Shown in pieces: positions 34,298 through 42,727 of a stretch of DNA of 64,000 nucleotides. Within the stretch, counting starts at the first letter, position 1. Every line of letters starts with the position of its first letter. Origin of the DNA: Streptomyces sp. LHD-70 (GTDB taxonomy: Bacteria; Actinomycetota; Actinomycetes; Streptomycetales; Streptomycetaceae); assembly GCF_031157275.1 (NCBI RefSeq), contig NZ_JAVIFW010000003.1:372001-436000 (forward strand), in the 5' to 3' direction. The position numbers and the translations under genes are program-made. The notes beneath the pieces are model-generated. The model made no database searches. It had not been told where the DNA came from and saw only the letters and a list, made by a program, of their open reading frames with translations.

Positions 34298-34562
34298 AGG
34301 GGCCGTCTCCCCGATCTTTGCGGGCCCGCGACGCCTGGCACGCACTCTCGCCGCACCGGGCAAAGGCCCAAGTAGCTCCTTCCCCAAGCTCTCGGCTCCT
34401 CCCCCAGCCTCCGGCCGGGAGGTGCCCCCAGAGCAGGGGAGGCCCCAATCGAGGACCTTCGCCCGGCACGCCGAGAGCACGCTCCCCCAAGCTCTCGGCT
34501 TCGCTCGAGCAGGGGGGACCCCCATGACGCCGCGGTCTGATCCGCAAAGATCGGGGAGACGC
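34298..34562. mobile_element. MITE-like insertion with inverted ends, about 265 bp
   Basis: The left end reads CCGTCTCCCCGATCTTTGCGG (34302-34322) and the right end is its near-perfect inverted copy, CCGCAAAGATCGGGGAGACG (34542-34561). CCCCTC flanks both sides (34292-34297 and 34563-34568), a possible 6-bp target duplication. The interior encodes nothing recognisable and includes the dispersed CTCCCCCAGC/GGGAGGTGCCCCC element. It must have been moved by a transposase encoded elsewhere. Confidence 0.8.
34399..34429. repeat. Dispersed intergenic element, copy 2 (inside the MITE)
   Basis: CTCCCCCAGC...GGGAGGTGCCCCC with a different loop from the copy at 24675-24704. A related CTCCCCCAAGCTCTCGGCTTC segment follows at 34484. 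Confidence 0.7.
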
Positions 34563-35033
34563 CCCCTCGCCTTCAGCGAGACGTACGACGTGGCGAGCAC
34601 CTGGCCCGAGCAGTTTTGGAAGGACCGTACGGCGAAGGGTGCCCAGGGCGGGCCGCACCGGCAGTTCATCGCCGAGGGGCCCACGGGCGTGTGGGTGGGG
34701 ACCGTGACCGTGCTCGTGGAGGAGCCCGGCAGCCTCGATGTCACCGGCCGCCGGATCGAGCGCCGCCAGGCCCACCTCGTCGCGGTCTTCGTGCGACCGG
34801 AGCACCGGGGCGGCGACATTACGCGCGGGTTGTTCCGGGCCGCCGTGGACTGGGCACGGGCGGAGGCGGGCGTGGAGCGGGTCCGGCTGATGGTGAACCG
34901 GGAGAACGGCCGGGCGGAGGCGTTCTACCGCAAGGCGGGGTTCGTTCGGGTCGCCGTGGTGGGGGACGAGTACGAGATGGAGTACCGGCCGGCCAGCGGG
35001 TGACTCACCTGACTGAGCGCGCGGTCGCCGCCG

Positions 35034-36053
35034 CTACCGCTTCGGTCCCGCCCCCGTGGACCCCCGTACCACCAGCTCCGGCAGGAACAGGAACTCGCCG
35101 GGCGGTGCCGGGGTGCCCGCGAGTTCTTCGAGCAGGGCGCGGACGGCGGCCTGGCCCATGGCGTGGACGGGCTGGCGGACCGTGGTGAGGGGCGGGTCGG
35201 TGAAGGCGATCAGCGGGGAGTCGTCGAAGCCGACCACGGAGATGTCGCCCGGGACGTTCAGGCCCAGGTCGCGGGCCGCGCGGATCGCGCCGAGGGCCAT
35301 CAGGTCGCTGGCGCAGACGATGCCGGTGCAGCCGCGGGCGAGCAGGGTGGCGGCCGCGGCCTGACCGCCCTCCAGGGTGAAGAGGGAGTGCTGGATCAGC
35401 TCCGCCGTGTCCTTCTCCGGCAGGCCGAGGTGTTCGTGCGAGGCGCTGCGGAAGCCTTCGATCTTGCGGATCACGGGCACGAACCGCCGGGGGCCCACGG
35501 CAAGCCCGATCCGGGTGTGGCCGAGCGTCGCGAGGTGGGTGACGGCGAGGTGGGCGGCGGTGCGGTCGTCGGTGGAGACGAAGGGGGCCGTGACGTCCGG
35601 TGCGTAGCCGTTGACCAGGACGAACGGGACGCCCTTGCCGCGCAGCACCTCGTAGCGGGCGGGGTCCGCGGCGGTGTCGGCGTGCAGGCCGGAGACGAAG
35701 ATGATGCCGTGGACGCCGCGGTCCACGAGCATCTCGGTCAGCTCGTCCTCGGTGGAGCCGCCGGGCGTCTGGGTGGCGAGCACGGGCGTGTACCCCTGGC
35801 GGGTCAGGTCCTGGGCGATGACCTGGGCGAACGCCGGGAAGATCGGGTTGTCCAGCTCCGGGGTGATCAGTCCGACGAGGCCCTCGCTGCGGCGTCGCAG
35901 CCGCACCGGGCGTTCGTAGCCCAGGACGTCGAGGGCGGCGAGGACGGATTCGCGGGTGCTCACGGCGACGCCGGGTTTGCCGTTGAGGACCCGGCTGACG
36001 GTGGCCTCACTGACCCCCGCCTGGGCTGCGATGTCGACGAGCCGTGCGGTCAT
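35034..36053 (-). CDS. malR: LacI-family regulator of the maltodextrin locus
   Basis: 339 residues. LVDIAAQAGVSEATVSRVLN (residues 5-24) is the helix-turn-helix and YERPVRLRRRSEGLVGLI the hinge. The core ITPELDNPIFPAFAQVIAQD, SGLHADTAADPARY and DDSPLIAFTDPPLTTVRQPV binds the effector. It is divergent from malE across 410 bases holding several CTTGCA sites, which is the arrangement of malR/malEFG in Streptomyces, where the LacI protein represses maltose uptake and amylase genes. A close paralogue lies at 41537. ATG 36053 is used; upstream AGGTAC is a weak ribosome site. Confidence 0.9.
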   Translation of the reverse strand: MTARLVDIAAQAGVSEATVSRVLNGKPGVAVSTRESVLAALDVLGYERPVRLRRRSEGLVGLITPELDNPIFPAFAQVIAQDLTRQGYTPVLATQTPGGSTEDELTEMLVDRGVHGIIFVSGLHADTAADPARYEVLRGKGVPFVLVNGYAPDVTAPFVSTDDRTAAHLAVTHLATLGHTRIGLAVGPRRFVPVIRKIEGFRSASHEHLGLPEKDTAELIQHSLFTLEGGQAAAATLLARGCTGIVCASDLMALGAIRAARDLGLNVPGDISVVGFDDSPLIAFTDPPLTTVRQPVHAMGQAAVRALLEELAGTPAPPGEFLFLPELVVRGSTGAGPKR

Positions 36054-36093
36054 GGGCGGACTGTACCTGCCATCCGTCGGCTTGCCCACCGCT

Positions 36094-36134
36094 CTTGCAC
36101 GCTCTTTCCAGCAGGTTCTTGCAAGCGTCTTGCA
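36094..36134. promoter_or_regulatory. Cluster of three CTTGCA half-sites
   Basis: CTTGCA occurs at 36094-36099, 36118-36123 (within palindromic CTTGCAAG) and 36129-36134. CTTGCA-like repeats are the known kind of target for the MalR/Reg1 regulators that control amylase genes in Streptomyces. The cluster lies 41-81 bases upstream of malR and 330 bases upstream of malE. Confidence 0.6.
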
Positions 36135-36315
36135 GCGCGGTGGTGGCCGGATCGCGGAGGGTTCCTCGGCCGGTAGTCGCCGTCCGGGATCGGCCAAATC
36201 TTCCAGTTCTTCTGGGTTTTACGGAGGTGCTTGACGGTGTACGAGGGGGCGTGAGGCCTCCTTCATCGCTCTGGTCGGCCGCACCCAGGACACGCGGATG
36301 TAACGATCGCCGTTC

Positions 36316-36335
36316 CTTGCAGAAATTTCTCGCAA
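36316..36335. promoter_or_regulatory. Near-palindromic MalR operator candidate before malE
   Basis: TTGCAGAAATTTCTCGCAA (36317-36335) is an almost perfect inverted repeat around GAAATTTC and begins with another CTTGCAG. It is about 130 bases upstream of the malE start, consistent with control of the malE promoter. Confidence 0.6.
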
Positions 36336-36463
36336 TCTCTTTCGGCTGCTTTTCATCGCTGTTACGTTCCTGGCAACCCGGCGCCGCGTCGAGAGCGGCC
36401 CGCAGGAGATGCCCGGTTTCGGGGCGATCTCCCCCTGTTCCGGGATCAGTTGAAGGAGTTCAC

Positions 36464-37738
36464 ATGCGGCGTGGCATAGCGGCGACCGGCCTCATCTCGG
36501 CCCTGGCCCTGACGGCGACGGCCTGCGGCGGCGAGGACACCACCCAGAGCGGCAGCAAGGGCGGCAAGCTCTCCGGCACCGTCACCTTCTGGGACACCTC
36601 GAACGACGCCGAGAAGGCCACGTACGAGAAGCTCGCCAAGGGCTTCGAGCAGCTGCACCCCGGCGTGAAGGTGCGCTACGTCAACGTGCCGTTCGGCGAG
36701 GCCAACGCCAAGTTCAAGAACGCCGCGGGCGGCAACTCCGGCGCCCCCGACGTGATGCGCACCGAGGTCGCCTGGACCCAGGACTTCGCCTCGCTCGGCT
36801 ACCTCGCGCCGCTCGACGACACCGCCGCGCTCGACGACGAGACCGACTACCTGAAGCAGGCCGCGGCCAGCACCAAGTACCAGGGCAAGACCTACGCGGC
36901 GCCGCAGACCATCGACACGCTCGCCCTCTTCTACAACAAGAAGCTCCTCAAGAAGGCCGGCGTGGGCGTGCCCAGCTCGGTCGACGACATCAAGTCGTCC
37001 GCGAAGAAGATCAAGGCGAAGACCGGCAAGACCGCCCTCTACCTGCGCGGCGACGACCCGTACTACTACCTCCCGTACCTCTACGGCGAGGGCGGCGACC
37101 TGCTCGACGTCAAGAGCAAGAAGGTCACCGTCGACGGCTCCGAGGGCGCCAAGGCGTTCTCCGTGATGAAGGACCTCGTCGACTCCAAGGCCGCCGTGAC
37201 GGACGCGAGTGACGGCTACAACAACCAGCTCAACGCCTTCAAGGACGGCGACGTCGCCATGGCCCTCGACGGCCCCTGGTCCATCGAAGGCGCCCTGCAG
37301 GGCAAGGAGTTCAAGTCGGACAAGGGCAACCTCGGTGTCGCCCCCGTGCCCGCCGGCACCTCCGGCGGCCAGGGCTCCCCGCAGGGCGGCTGGAACCTCG
37401 CCGCGTACGCCGGGTCGAAGAACCTCGACGCCTCCTACGAGTTCATCAAGTACATGAGCTCCGCGAAGGTCCAGCAGCAGACCACCGAGAAGCTCAGCCT
37501 GCTGCCCACCCGCACCTCCGTCTACGAGCAGCAGTCCGTCAAGGACAACCAGATGGTGCAGTTCTTCAAGCCCGCCGTCGAGAAGTCCGTCGAGCGGCCG
37601 TGGATCCCCGAGAGCAACGCCCTGTTCGAGCCGATCCGCCTCCAGCTGGAGAAGGTGCTCAGCGGCAAGGCCTCGCCCGCCGAAGGCGCCAAGGGCGTCG
37701 GCGACGCGTACCGCAAGCTCCTCAAGGACTACAAGTAG
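36464..37738 (+). CDS. malE: Maltose/maltodextrin-binding lipoprotein of an ABC transporter
   Basis: 424 residues. MRRGIAATGLISALALTATAC ends in a lipobox with the lipidated Cys at residue 21. The mature protein is a family 1 solute-binding protein: GTVTFWDTSNDAEKATYEKL, FGEANAKFKNAAGGNSGAPDV, GDVAMALDGPWSIEGAL are typical CUT1 motifs. It captures maltose or maltodextrins outside the membrane and hands them to MalF/MalG. ATG 36464 has GAAGGAG eight bases upstream. First gene of malEFG-glucosidase-lacI; the ATPase (MsiK) is encoded elsewhere in streptomycetes and is absent here, as expected. Confidence 0.94.
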   Translation: MRRGIAATGLISALALTATACGGEDTTQSGSKGGKLSGTVTFWDTSNDAEKATYEKLAKGFEQLHPGVKVRYVNVPFGEANAKFKNAAGGNSGAPDVMRTEVAWTQDFASLGYLAPLDDTAALDDETDYLKQAAASTKYQGKTYAAPQTIDTLALFYNKKLLKKAGVGVPSSVDDIKSSAKKIKAKTGKTALYLRGDDPYYYLPYLYGEGGDLLDVKSKKVTVDGSEGAKAFSVMKDLVDSKAAVTDASDGYNNQLNAFKDGDVAMALDGPWSIEGALQGKEFKSDKGNLGVAPVPAGTSGGQGSPQGGWNLAAYAGSKNLDASYEFIKYMSSAKVQQQTTEKLSLLPTRTSVYEQQSVKDNQMVQFFKPAVEKSVERPWIPESNALFEPIRLQLEKVLSGKASPAEGAKGVGDAYRKLLKDYK

Positions 37739-37765
37739 CCCGTCGCCCCCCAAGAAACGTGAACC

Positions 37766-37810
37766 GGGAACGTGAAGAACGGGATCGTGAAGAACGGGAT
37801 CGTGAAGAAC
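37766..37810. repeat. 15-bp tandem repeat, three copies, before malF
   Basis: GGGAACGTGAAGAAC (37766-37780), GGGATCGTGAAGAAC (37781-37795) and the same again (37796-37810). In the malF frame these spell NGIVKNGIVKN, so a start farther upstream would yield an extended MalF. Confidence 0.93.
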
Positions 37811-37828
37811 AGGAGGGCTGAACGCCCC

Positions 37829-38854
37829 ATGGCTGTCGACACCGGCCGGCCTGTGGTGCGGGCCGCGGACGCGAAGGGCGTCCGCGGCCGCGGCCACCAC
37901 GACGGCAAGAACCCCGGCGGGAAGCACCCCGGCCGGCTGCGCCGCTCGCTGACCACCCACTGGTACGCGTGGTGCATGGTCGCCCCCGTCGTGCTCGTCA
38001 TCAGCGTGATCGTCGGATACCCGCTGGTCCGCGGCATCTACCTGTCGACGACGAACGCCAACGAGGCCAACGTCGAACGGCACATCGGCGTCAACCACAT
38101 CCCCGCCACGTACGAGTCCGTCGGCCTCGACAACTACACGGCGATCCTCAGCGACGGGGTCTTCTGGGACCGGCTCGGCTGGACCGTGGTGTGGACGGTG
38201 TCCTGTGTCGCCCTGTCCTTCGCGCTCGGCCTCGCCCTCGCCACCATGCTCAACCGCAGGCTGGCGGGCCGTTCCTTCTACCGGATGGCGCTGATCCTGC
38301 CCTGGGCGGTTCCGGCGTTCGTGTCCGTCTTCACCTGGCGGCTGCTCTTCAACGAGAAGAACGGCATCCTCAACCAGCTCCTCGCGGGCGGCGGCATCGA
38401 CGCCATCCCGTGGCTCAACGACCCCACCTGGGCCAAGCTCTCCGTCATCACCGTCAACGTCTGGCTCGGCGTGCCCTTCATGCTCGTCGCCATGCTCGGC
38501 GGACTGCAGTCCATCCCCAGCGAGCTGTACGAGGCCGCCGAGATGGACGGCGCCAACGCCTGGCAGCGGTTCCGGCACATCACCCTGCCGGGACTGCGCA
38601 CCGTCAGCAGCACCGTGGTCCTCATCAGCGCCATCTGGACGTTCAACATGTTCCCGGTGATCTTCCTGCTGACCAGGGGCGGTCCCGGCGACGCCACCGA
38701 GATCCTCGTGACGTACGCCTATCGCCTCTCCTTCGTCGTCAGCCCACGGGACTTCTCGGGATCCGCCGCCTGGGGCGTGCTCATCCTGCTGCTCCTGTCG
38801 TTCTTCGCGGTGATCTACCGCCGCGCGCTCCGCAAGCAGGGAGAGGTGTGGTGA
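37829..38854 (+). CDS. malF: Maltose ABC transporter permease MalF
   Basis: 341 residues with six main membrane segments. After a Gly/His-rich cytosolic N-terminus, WYAWCMVAPVVLVISVIVGY begins the first helix. The ATPase-coupling EAA loop is YEAAEMDGANAWQRFRHITLPGL (near residue 233), the signature of CUT1 permeases. ATG 37829 is chosen because AGGAGGG lies eight bases upstream; the frame is open to 37772 through a 15-bp repeat. MalG overlaps its stop. The pair forms the import channel for maltodextrins. Confidence 0.93.
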   Translation: MAVDTGRPVVRAADAKGVRGRGHHDGKNPGGKHPGRLRRSLTTHWYAWCMVAPVVLVISVIVGYPLVRGIYLSTTNANEANVERHIGVNHIPATYESVGLDNYTAILSDGVFWDRLGWTVVWTVSCVALSFALGLALATMLNRRLAGRSFYRMALILPWAVPAFVSVFTWRLLFNEKNGILNQLLAGGGIDAIPWLNDPTWAKLSVITVNVWLGVPFMLVAMLGGLQSIPSELYEAAEMDGANAWQRFRHITLPGLRTVSSTVVLISAIWTFNMFPVIFLLTRGGPGDATEILVTYAYRLSFVVSPRDFSGSAAWGVLILLLLSFFAVIYRRALRKQGEVW

Positions 38855-39738
38855 CCCCGGTGACTACGACTGCCAAGACCGAACTTGCCGCTCCCGTACG
38901 GAAGTTCAGGCCGCGCGGCGAGCGCGGGCCGCTGGCCTCCGTCGTCCTGCACGTGACGCTCCTGATCGCCTCGGCCGTCGCCGTGCTGCCGCCCCTGTGG
39001 CTGCTCGTGACGTCGTTCAAGCCGAAGAGCGAGGCCTTCTCCACTGCCCTTGTGAAGGACTTCACCCTCGGCAACTACGACCACGTCCTGAACGACACGT
39101 ACTTCCTCAGCTGGCTCGGCAACTCCCTGCTCGTCGTCGGACTGACCACCGTCATCGGCGTGTTCATCTCCGCGACCACCGGATACGCCGTGTCGCGCTT
39201 CAAGTTCCCCGGCATGCGGCCCTTGATGTGGCTGCTGCTCATCACGCAGATGTTCCCCGTGGCCGTGCTGATCGTGCCGCTCTACAACCTGCTCGCGAGC
39301 CTCGGCCTGCTCAACCAGCCGGTGGGCCTCGTCATCACGTATCTGACGATCGCGGTGCCGTTCTGCGCCTGGATGATGAAGGGCTACTTCGACTCGATCC
39401 CCGTGGAGATCGACGAGGCCGGCCGGGTGGACGGGCTCAACCCCTTCGGCACGTTCTGGCGGCTGATCGTGCCGCTCGCCAAGCCGGGCCTCGCCGTCAC
39501 CGGGTTCTACAGCTTCATCACCGGCTGGGCCGAGGTCGCGTACGCCTCCGCGTTCATGACGGGCGAGGAGAACCTGACGCTGGCGGGCGGTCTGCAGACC
39601 TTCGTCAACCAGTACACCAGCGACTGGGGTTCGCTGACGGCGGCGGCCGTGATCGTGGCCGTGCCCGCGGCGCTGATCTTCGGATTCGCCCAGCGGCACC
39701 TCGTCTCCGGACTCACGGCGGGCGCGACGAAGTCCTGA
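38851..39738 (+). CDS. malG: Maltose ABC transporter permease MalG
   Basis: 295 residues with six membrane segments. LHVTLLIASAVAVLPPLWLL is the first and the EAA loop is IDEAGRVDGLNPFGTFWRLIVPLAKPG (near 188), as in CUT1 inner-membrane components. GTG 38851 overlaps the malF stop and follows AGGGAGAGG; GTG 38848 directly before is less well spaced. Partner of MalF; the shared ATPase is supplied in trans. Confidence 0.94.
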   Translation: MTPVTTTAKTELAAPVRKFRPRGERGPLASVVLHVTLLIASAVAVLPPLWLLVTSFKPKSEAFSTALVKDFTLGNYDHVLNDTYFLSWLGNSLLVVGLTTVIGVFISATTGYAVSRFKFPGMRPLMWLLLITQMFPVAVLIVPLYNLLASLGLLNQPVGLVITYLTIAVPFCAWMMKGYFDSIPVEIDEAGRVDGLNPFGTFWRLIVPLAKPGLAVTGFYSFITGWAEVAYASAFMTGEENLTLAGGLQTFVNQYTSDWGSLTAAAVIVAVPAALIFGFAQRHLVSGLTAGATKS

Positions 39739-39806
39739 GCCGACCCTCACGACGCCGACCCTCACGACGCGACGCACCCCCCACCTCACACGAACCCAGG
39801 GAAGAC

Positions 39807-41540
39807 ATGACCCAGCATCTCGCTGCCCCTGCCGCCACAGCCGCCACGGAACCCGCCGCCACGGAACCCGCCGCCACGGAACCCGCCGCCACCGAAGCCG
39901 CGACCACCGAGGCCGCCCTCAGCGCCGGGCAATCCTCCGACTGGTGGCGCCACGCGGTCATCTACCAGGTCTATCCGCGCAGCTTCGCCGACGGCAACGG
40001 CGACGGCATGGGCGACCTGCGCGGCGTACGCGACCGCCTGCCGCACCTGCGCGACCTCGGCGTGGACGCCGTCTGGCTCAGCCCGTTCTACGCGTCCCCG
40101 CAGGCCGACGGCGGCTACGACGTGGCCGACTACCGCACCATCGACCCGATGTTCGGCGACCTCCTCGACGCCGACGCCCTGCTCCGCGACGCCCACGCGC
40201 TCGGTCTGCGCGTGATCGTCGACCTGGTGCCCAACCACTCCTCCGACCGGCACGAGTGGTTCAAGCGCGCCCTTGCCGAGGGCCCCGGATCGCCGCTGCG
40301 CGAGCGCTACCACTTCCGCCCCGGCAAGGGCGCGAGCGGCGAACTCCCGCCCAACGACTGGGAGTCCATCTTCGGCGGCCCCGCCTGGACCCGCGTCGCC
40401 GACGGGGAGTGGTACCTGCACCTCTTCGCGCCCGAGCAGCCCGACTTCAACTGGGAACACCCCGCCGTACGCGACGAGTTCCGCTCCATCCTGCGGTTCT
40501 GGCTCGACATGGGAGTCGACGGATTCCGCGTCGACGTCGCCCACGGACTGGTCAAGGCGGAGGGGCTCCCCGACATCGGCCGCGGCGACCAGCTCAAGCT
40601 GCTCGGCAACGACCGTATGCCGTTCTTCGACCAGGACGGCGTGCACGAGATCTACCGCAGCTGGCGCACCGTCCTCGCCGAGTACGCGGGGGACAAGGTC
40701 CTCGTCGCCGAGGCGTGGACGCCCACCGTGGAACGCACCGCGAATTACGTCCGCCCCGACGAGATGCACCAGGCCTTCAACTTCCAGTATCTGGGCACCT
40801 CTTGGGACGCGGCCGAGCTGCGGGCCGTCATCGACAGCTCGCTGGCCGCGATGCGTCCCGTCGGCGCCCCCACGACCTGGGTGCTCTCCAACCACGACGT
40901 GACCCGGCACGCCACCCGCCTCGCGAACCCGCCCGGCGGCGGCACCCAGCTGCGCACCCCCGGCGACCGGGCACTCGGCCTGCGCCGGGCCCGCGCCGCC
41001 ACCCTCCTGATGCTGGCCCTGCCCGGCTCCGCCTACCTGTACCAGGGCGAGGAGCTCGGCCTGCCCGACGTCACGGACCTGCCCGACGAGGTGCGCCAGG
41101 ACCCGTCGTTCCACCGCGCCGACGGTCAGGACGGCTTCCGCGACGGCTGCCGGGTGCCGATCCCGTGGACCGTCGAGGGCTCCTCGTACGGCTTCGGGGC
41201 CGGGGGCAGCTGGCTGCCGCAGCCGGACGGCTGGGGCGAGTTGAGCGTCGAGGCGCAGACCGGCGACCCGGACTCCACCCTGGAGCTGTACCGCAGCGCG
41301 CTCGCCGTGCGGCGTGCGCGGCCCGGGCTCGGCGCCGGCGAGTCGGTCGAGTGGCTGGACGCGCCCGAGGGCGTCCTCGCGTTCGCCCGGCCCGGCTTCG
41401 TGTGCACGGTCAACACCACCGCCCAGGCCGTACGGCTGCCCGCGCCCGGTCAACTCCTGCTCGCAAGCGCGGAGTTGGCGGACACGGAAGGCGGAGAGAC
41501 GATCCTGCCCGGCGACACCACCATCTGGTGGGCGGTGTGA
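39807..41540 (+). CDS. GH13 alpha-glucosidase (oligo-1,6/alpha-1,4-glucosidase type)
   Basis: 577 residues, no signal peptide, so intracellular. AVIYQVYPRSFADGNGDGMGDLRGV (near 49) is region I of the GH13 family; DLVPNHSSDRHEWF (near 140); GVDGFRVDVAHGLVKAEG (near 234) carries the nucleophile Asp; LVAEAWTP (near 301) the acid/base Glu; VLSNHDVTRH (near 362) the transition-state Asp. It hydrolyses imported maltodextrins to glucose. The N-terminus has a TEPAA repeat encoded by a 15-bp tandem repeat. ATG 39807 follows AGGGAAG. Last structural gene before the second LacI gene, whose start overlaps its stop. Confidence 0.93.
   Translation: MTQHLAAPAATAATEPAATEPAATEPAATEAATTEAALSAGQSSDWWRHAVIYQVYPRSFADGNGDGMGDLRGVRDRLPHLRDLGVDAVWLSPFYASPQADGGYDVADYRTIDPMFGDLLDADALLRDAHALGLRVIVDLVPNHSSDRHEWFKRALAEGPGSPLRERYHFRPGKGASGELPPNDWESIFGGPAWTRVADGEWYLHLFAPEQPDFNWEHPAVRDEFRSILRFWLDMGVDGFRVDVAHGLVKAEGLPDIGRGDQLKLLGNDRMPFFDQDGVHEIYRSWRTVLAEYAGDKVLVAEAWTPTVERTANYVRPDEMHQAFNFQYLGTSWDAAELRAVIDSSLAAMRPVGAPTTWVLSNHDVTRHATRLANPPGGGTQLRTPGDRALGLRRARAATLLMLALPGSAYLYQGEELGLPDVTDLPDEVRQDPSFHRADGQDGFRDGCRVPIPWTVEGSSYGFGAGGSWLPQPDGWGELSVEAQTGDPDSTLELYRSALAVRRARPGLGAGESVEWLDAPEGVLAFARPGFVCTVNTTAQAVRLPAPGQLLLASAELADTEGGETILPGDTTIWWAV
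39846..39890. repeat. 15-bp coding tandem repeat, three copies
   Basis: ACGGAACCCGCCGCC at 39846-39860, 39861-39875 and 39876-39890 encodes TEPAA three times at the N-terminus of the glucosidase; the frame is kept. Confidence 0.95.
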
Positions 41541-42622
41541 CCCTGCCGGGCGTGAGGGAAGAGGCGAGGGCGTCGCGAACGGCGCCGCGCCTCGCCGACA
41601 TCGCCGTGCAGGCGGGCGTCAGCGAGGCCACGGCGAGCCGGGTGCTCAACGGCCGCGCGGGGGTCGCGGCCGCCACCCGGCACCGGGTCCTCGCCGCCCT
41701 CGACGTTCTCGGCTACGAGCGTCCCGTACGCCTGAAGCGGCGCAGCGCGGGTCTGGTCGGCCTGGTGATCCCCGAGTTGACCAACCCGATCTTCCCGGCG
41801 TTCGCGCAGGTCATCGAGCAGGTCCTGGCCGGGCACGGCTACACGCCGATGCTCTGCACGCAGATGCCGGGCGGTGCCACCGAGGACGAGCTGGTCGGCC
41901 ATCTGGAGGCGCGGGGTGTCAGCGGCATCGTGTTCATGTCGGGCCTGCACGCCGACACGTCCGCGGACCCGACGCGCTACCGCGAACTGGTGCAGCGCGG
42001 CACGCCGTTCGTCCTCATCAACGGCTTCAACGAGCAGATCCCGGTCTCCTGCGTCTCCTCCGACGACCGCTCGGCGGTACGGATGGCGGTACGGCACCTC
42101 GTCGACCTGGGCCATGAGCGCATCGGCCTCGCGGTCGGCCCGACGCGCTATGTGCCCTCGCGGCGCAAGGCGGAGGGCTTCGCGGCGGCCCAGGGCGAAC
42201 TGCTCGGCCTCGAACCCGAGGAGGCCGAACTCCTCGTGGAGCGGACCCTGTTCACCGTCGAGGGCGGCCAGGCGGCAGCGGCCGCGCTGCTCGACCGCGG
42301 CTGTACGGCGATGGTGTGCGGCAGCGACATGATGGCGCTCGGCGCGGTCCGCGCGGTGCGCGAGCGCGGCCTGTCGGTGCCGGGGGACGTGTCGGTGGTG
42401 GGCTTCGACGACTCGCCGCTGATCCCGTTCACCGACCCGCCGCTGACCACCGTGCGCCAGCCGGTGCAGGCGATGGCGACGGCAGCGGTCGGGGCGCTGC
42501 TCGAGGAGATCGACGGAAACCCGGTGCAGCGCACCGAGTTCGTGTTCCAGCCGGAGTTGGTCGTCCGTGGTTCCACCGCGGCCCGCTCCAGGAATGACCG
42601 GCCCGACCGGCCGGGCGCGTAG
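41537..42622 (+). CDS. Second LacI-family regulator, paralogue of MalR
   Basis: 361 residues. RLADIAVQAGVSEATASRVLN is the helix-turn-helix, differing from MalR at 35034 by Ala for Val inside the recognition region. The core is highly similar throughout (TNPIFPAFAQVIEQVLAGHG, MSGLHADTSADPTRYRELVQ, FDDSPLIPFTDPPLTTVRQP), clear evidence of duplication. GTG 41537 overlaps the glucosidase stop, so it is translated with the mal operon and its amount rises on induction. The next gene is a pullulanase. A role in feedback or in control of pullulanase is inferred from position. Confidence 0.88.
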   Translation: MTLPGVREEARASRTAPRLADIAVQAGVSEATASRVLNGRAGVAAATRHRVLAALDVLGYERPVRLKRRSAGLVGLVIPELTNPIFPAFAQVIEQVLAGHGYTPMLCTQMPGGATEDELVGHLEARGVSGIVFMSGLHADTSADPTRYRELVQRGTPFVLINGFNEQIPVSCVSSDDRSAVRMAVRHLVDLGHERIGLAVGPTRYVPSRRKAEGFAAAQGELLGLEPEEAELLVERTLFTVEGGQAAAAALLDRGCTAMVCGSDMMALGAVRAVRERGLSVPGDVSVVGFDDSPLIPFTDPPLTTVRQPVQAMATAAVGALLEEIDGNPVQRTEFVFQPELVVRGSTAARSRNDRPDRPGA

Positions 42623-42690
42623 GCCCCTCGCGGGGCTCTCGGCCGGCCGGACCGGAGTCTCTGCCCGGGAACGTAACACCGATGCAATGT

Positions 42691-42708
42691 CTTGCGGAAG
42701 AACTTGCG
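42691..42708. promoter_or_regulatory. Repeated CTTGCG operator candidate upstream of pullulanase
   Basis: CTTGCGGAAG (42691) and CTTGCGAACC (42703) are direct repeats 12 bp apart, similar to the CTTGCA sites near malR, and about 190 bases upstream of the pullulanase start. Confidence 0.55.
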
Positions 42709-42727
42709 AACCGTTGAAGTCCTGTCC

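Larger units (their letters stand above)
34201..35003 (+). pseudogene. GNAT acetyltransferase interrupted by a MITE-like insertion
   Basis: The 5' part from ATG 34201 encodes TADPVIRQIRPDEWPEAKAL up to ALRDPAAP, then runs into foreign sequence. From about 34569 the protein resumes in another frame as LAFSETYDVASTWPEQFWKD and continues to the GNAT core RPEHRGGDITRGLFRAAVDW and NRENGRAEAFYRKAGFVRVA. Joining DPAAP to LAFSETYD restores a normal GNAT of about 175 residues. The insertion plus target duplication is not a multiple of three, so the two halves are out of frame. A truncated downstream product from 34422 or 34524 could still be made but lacks the N-terminal strand. Confidence 0.85.
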
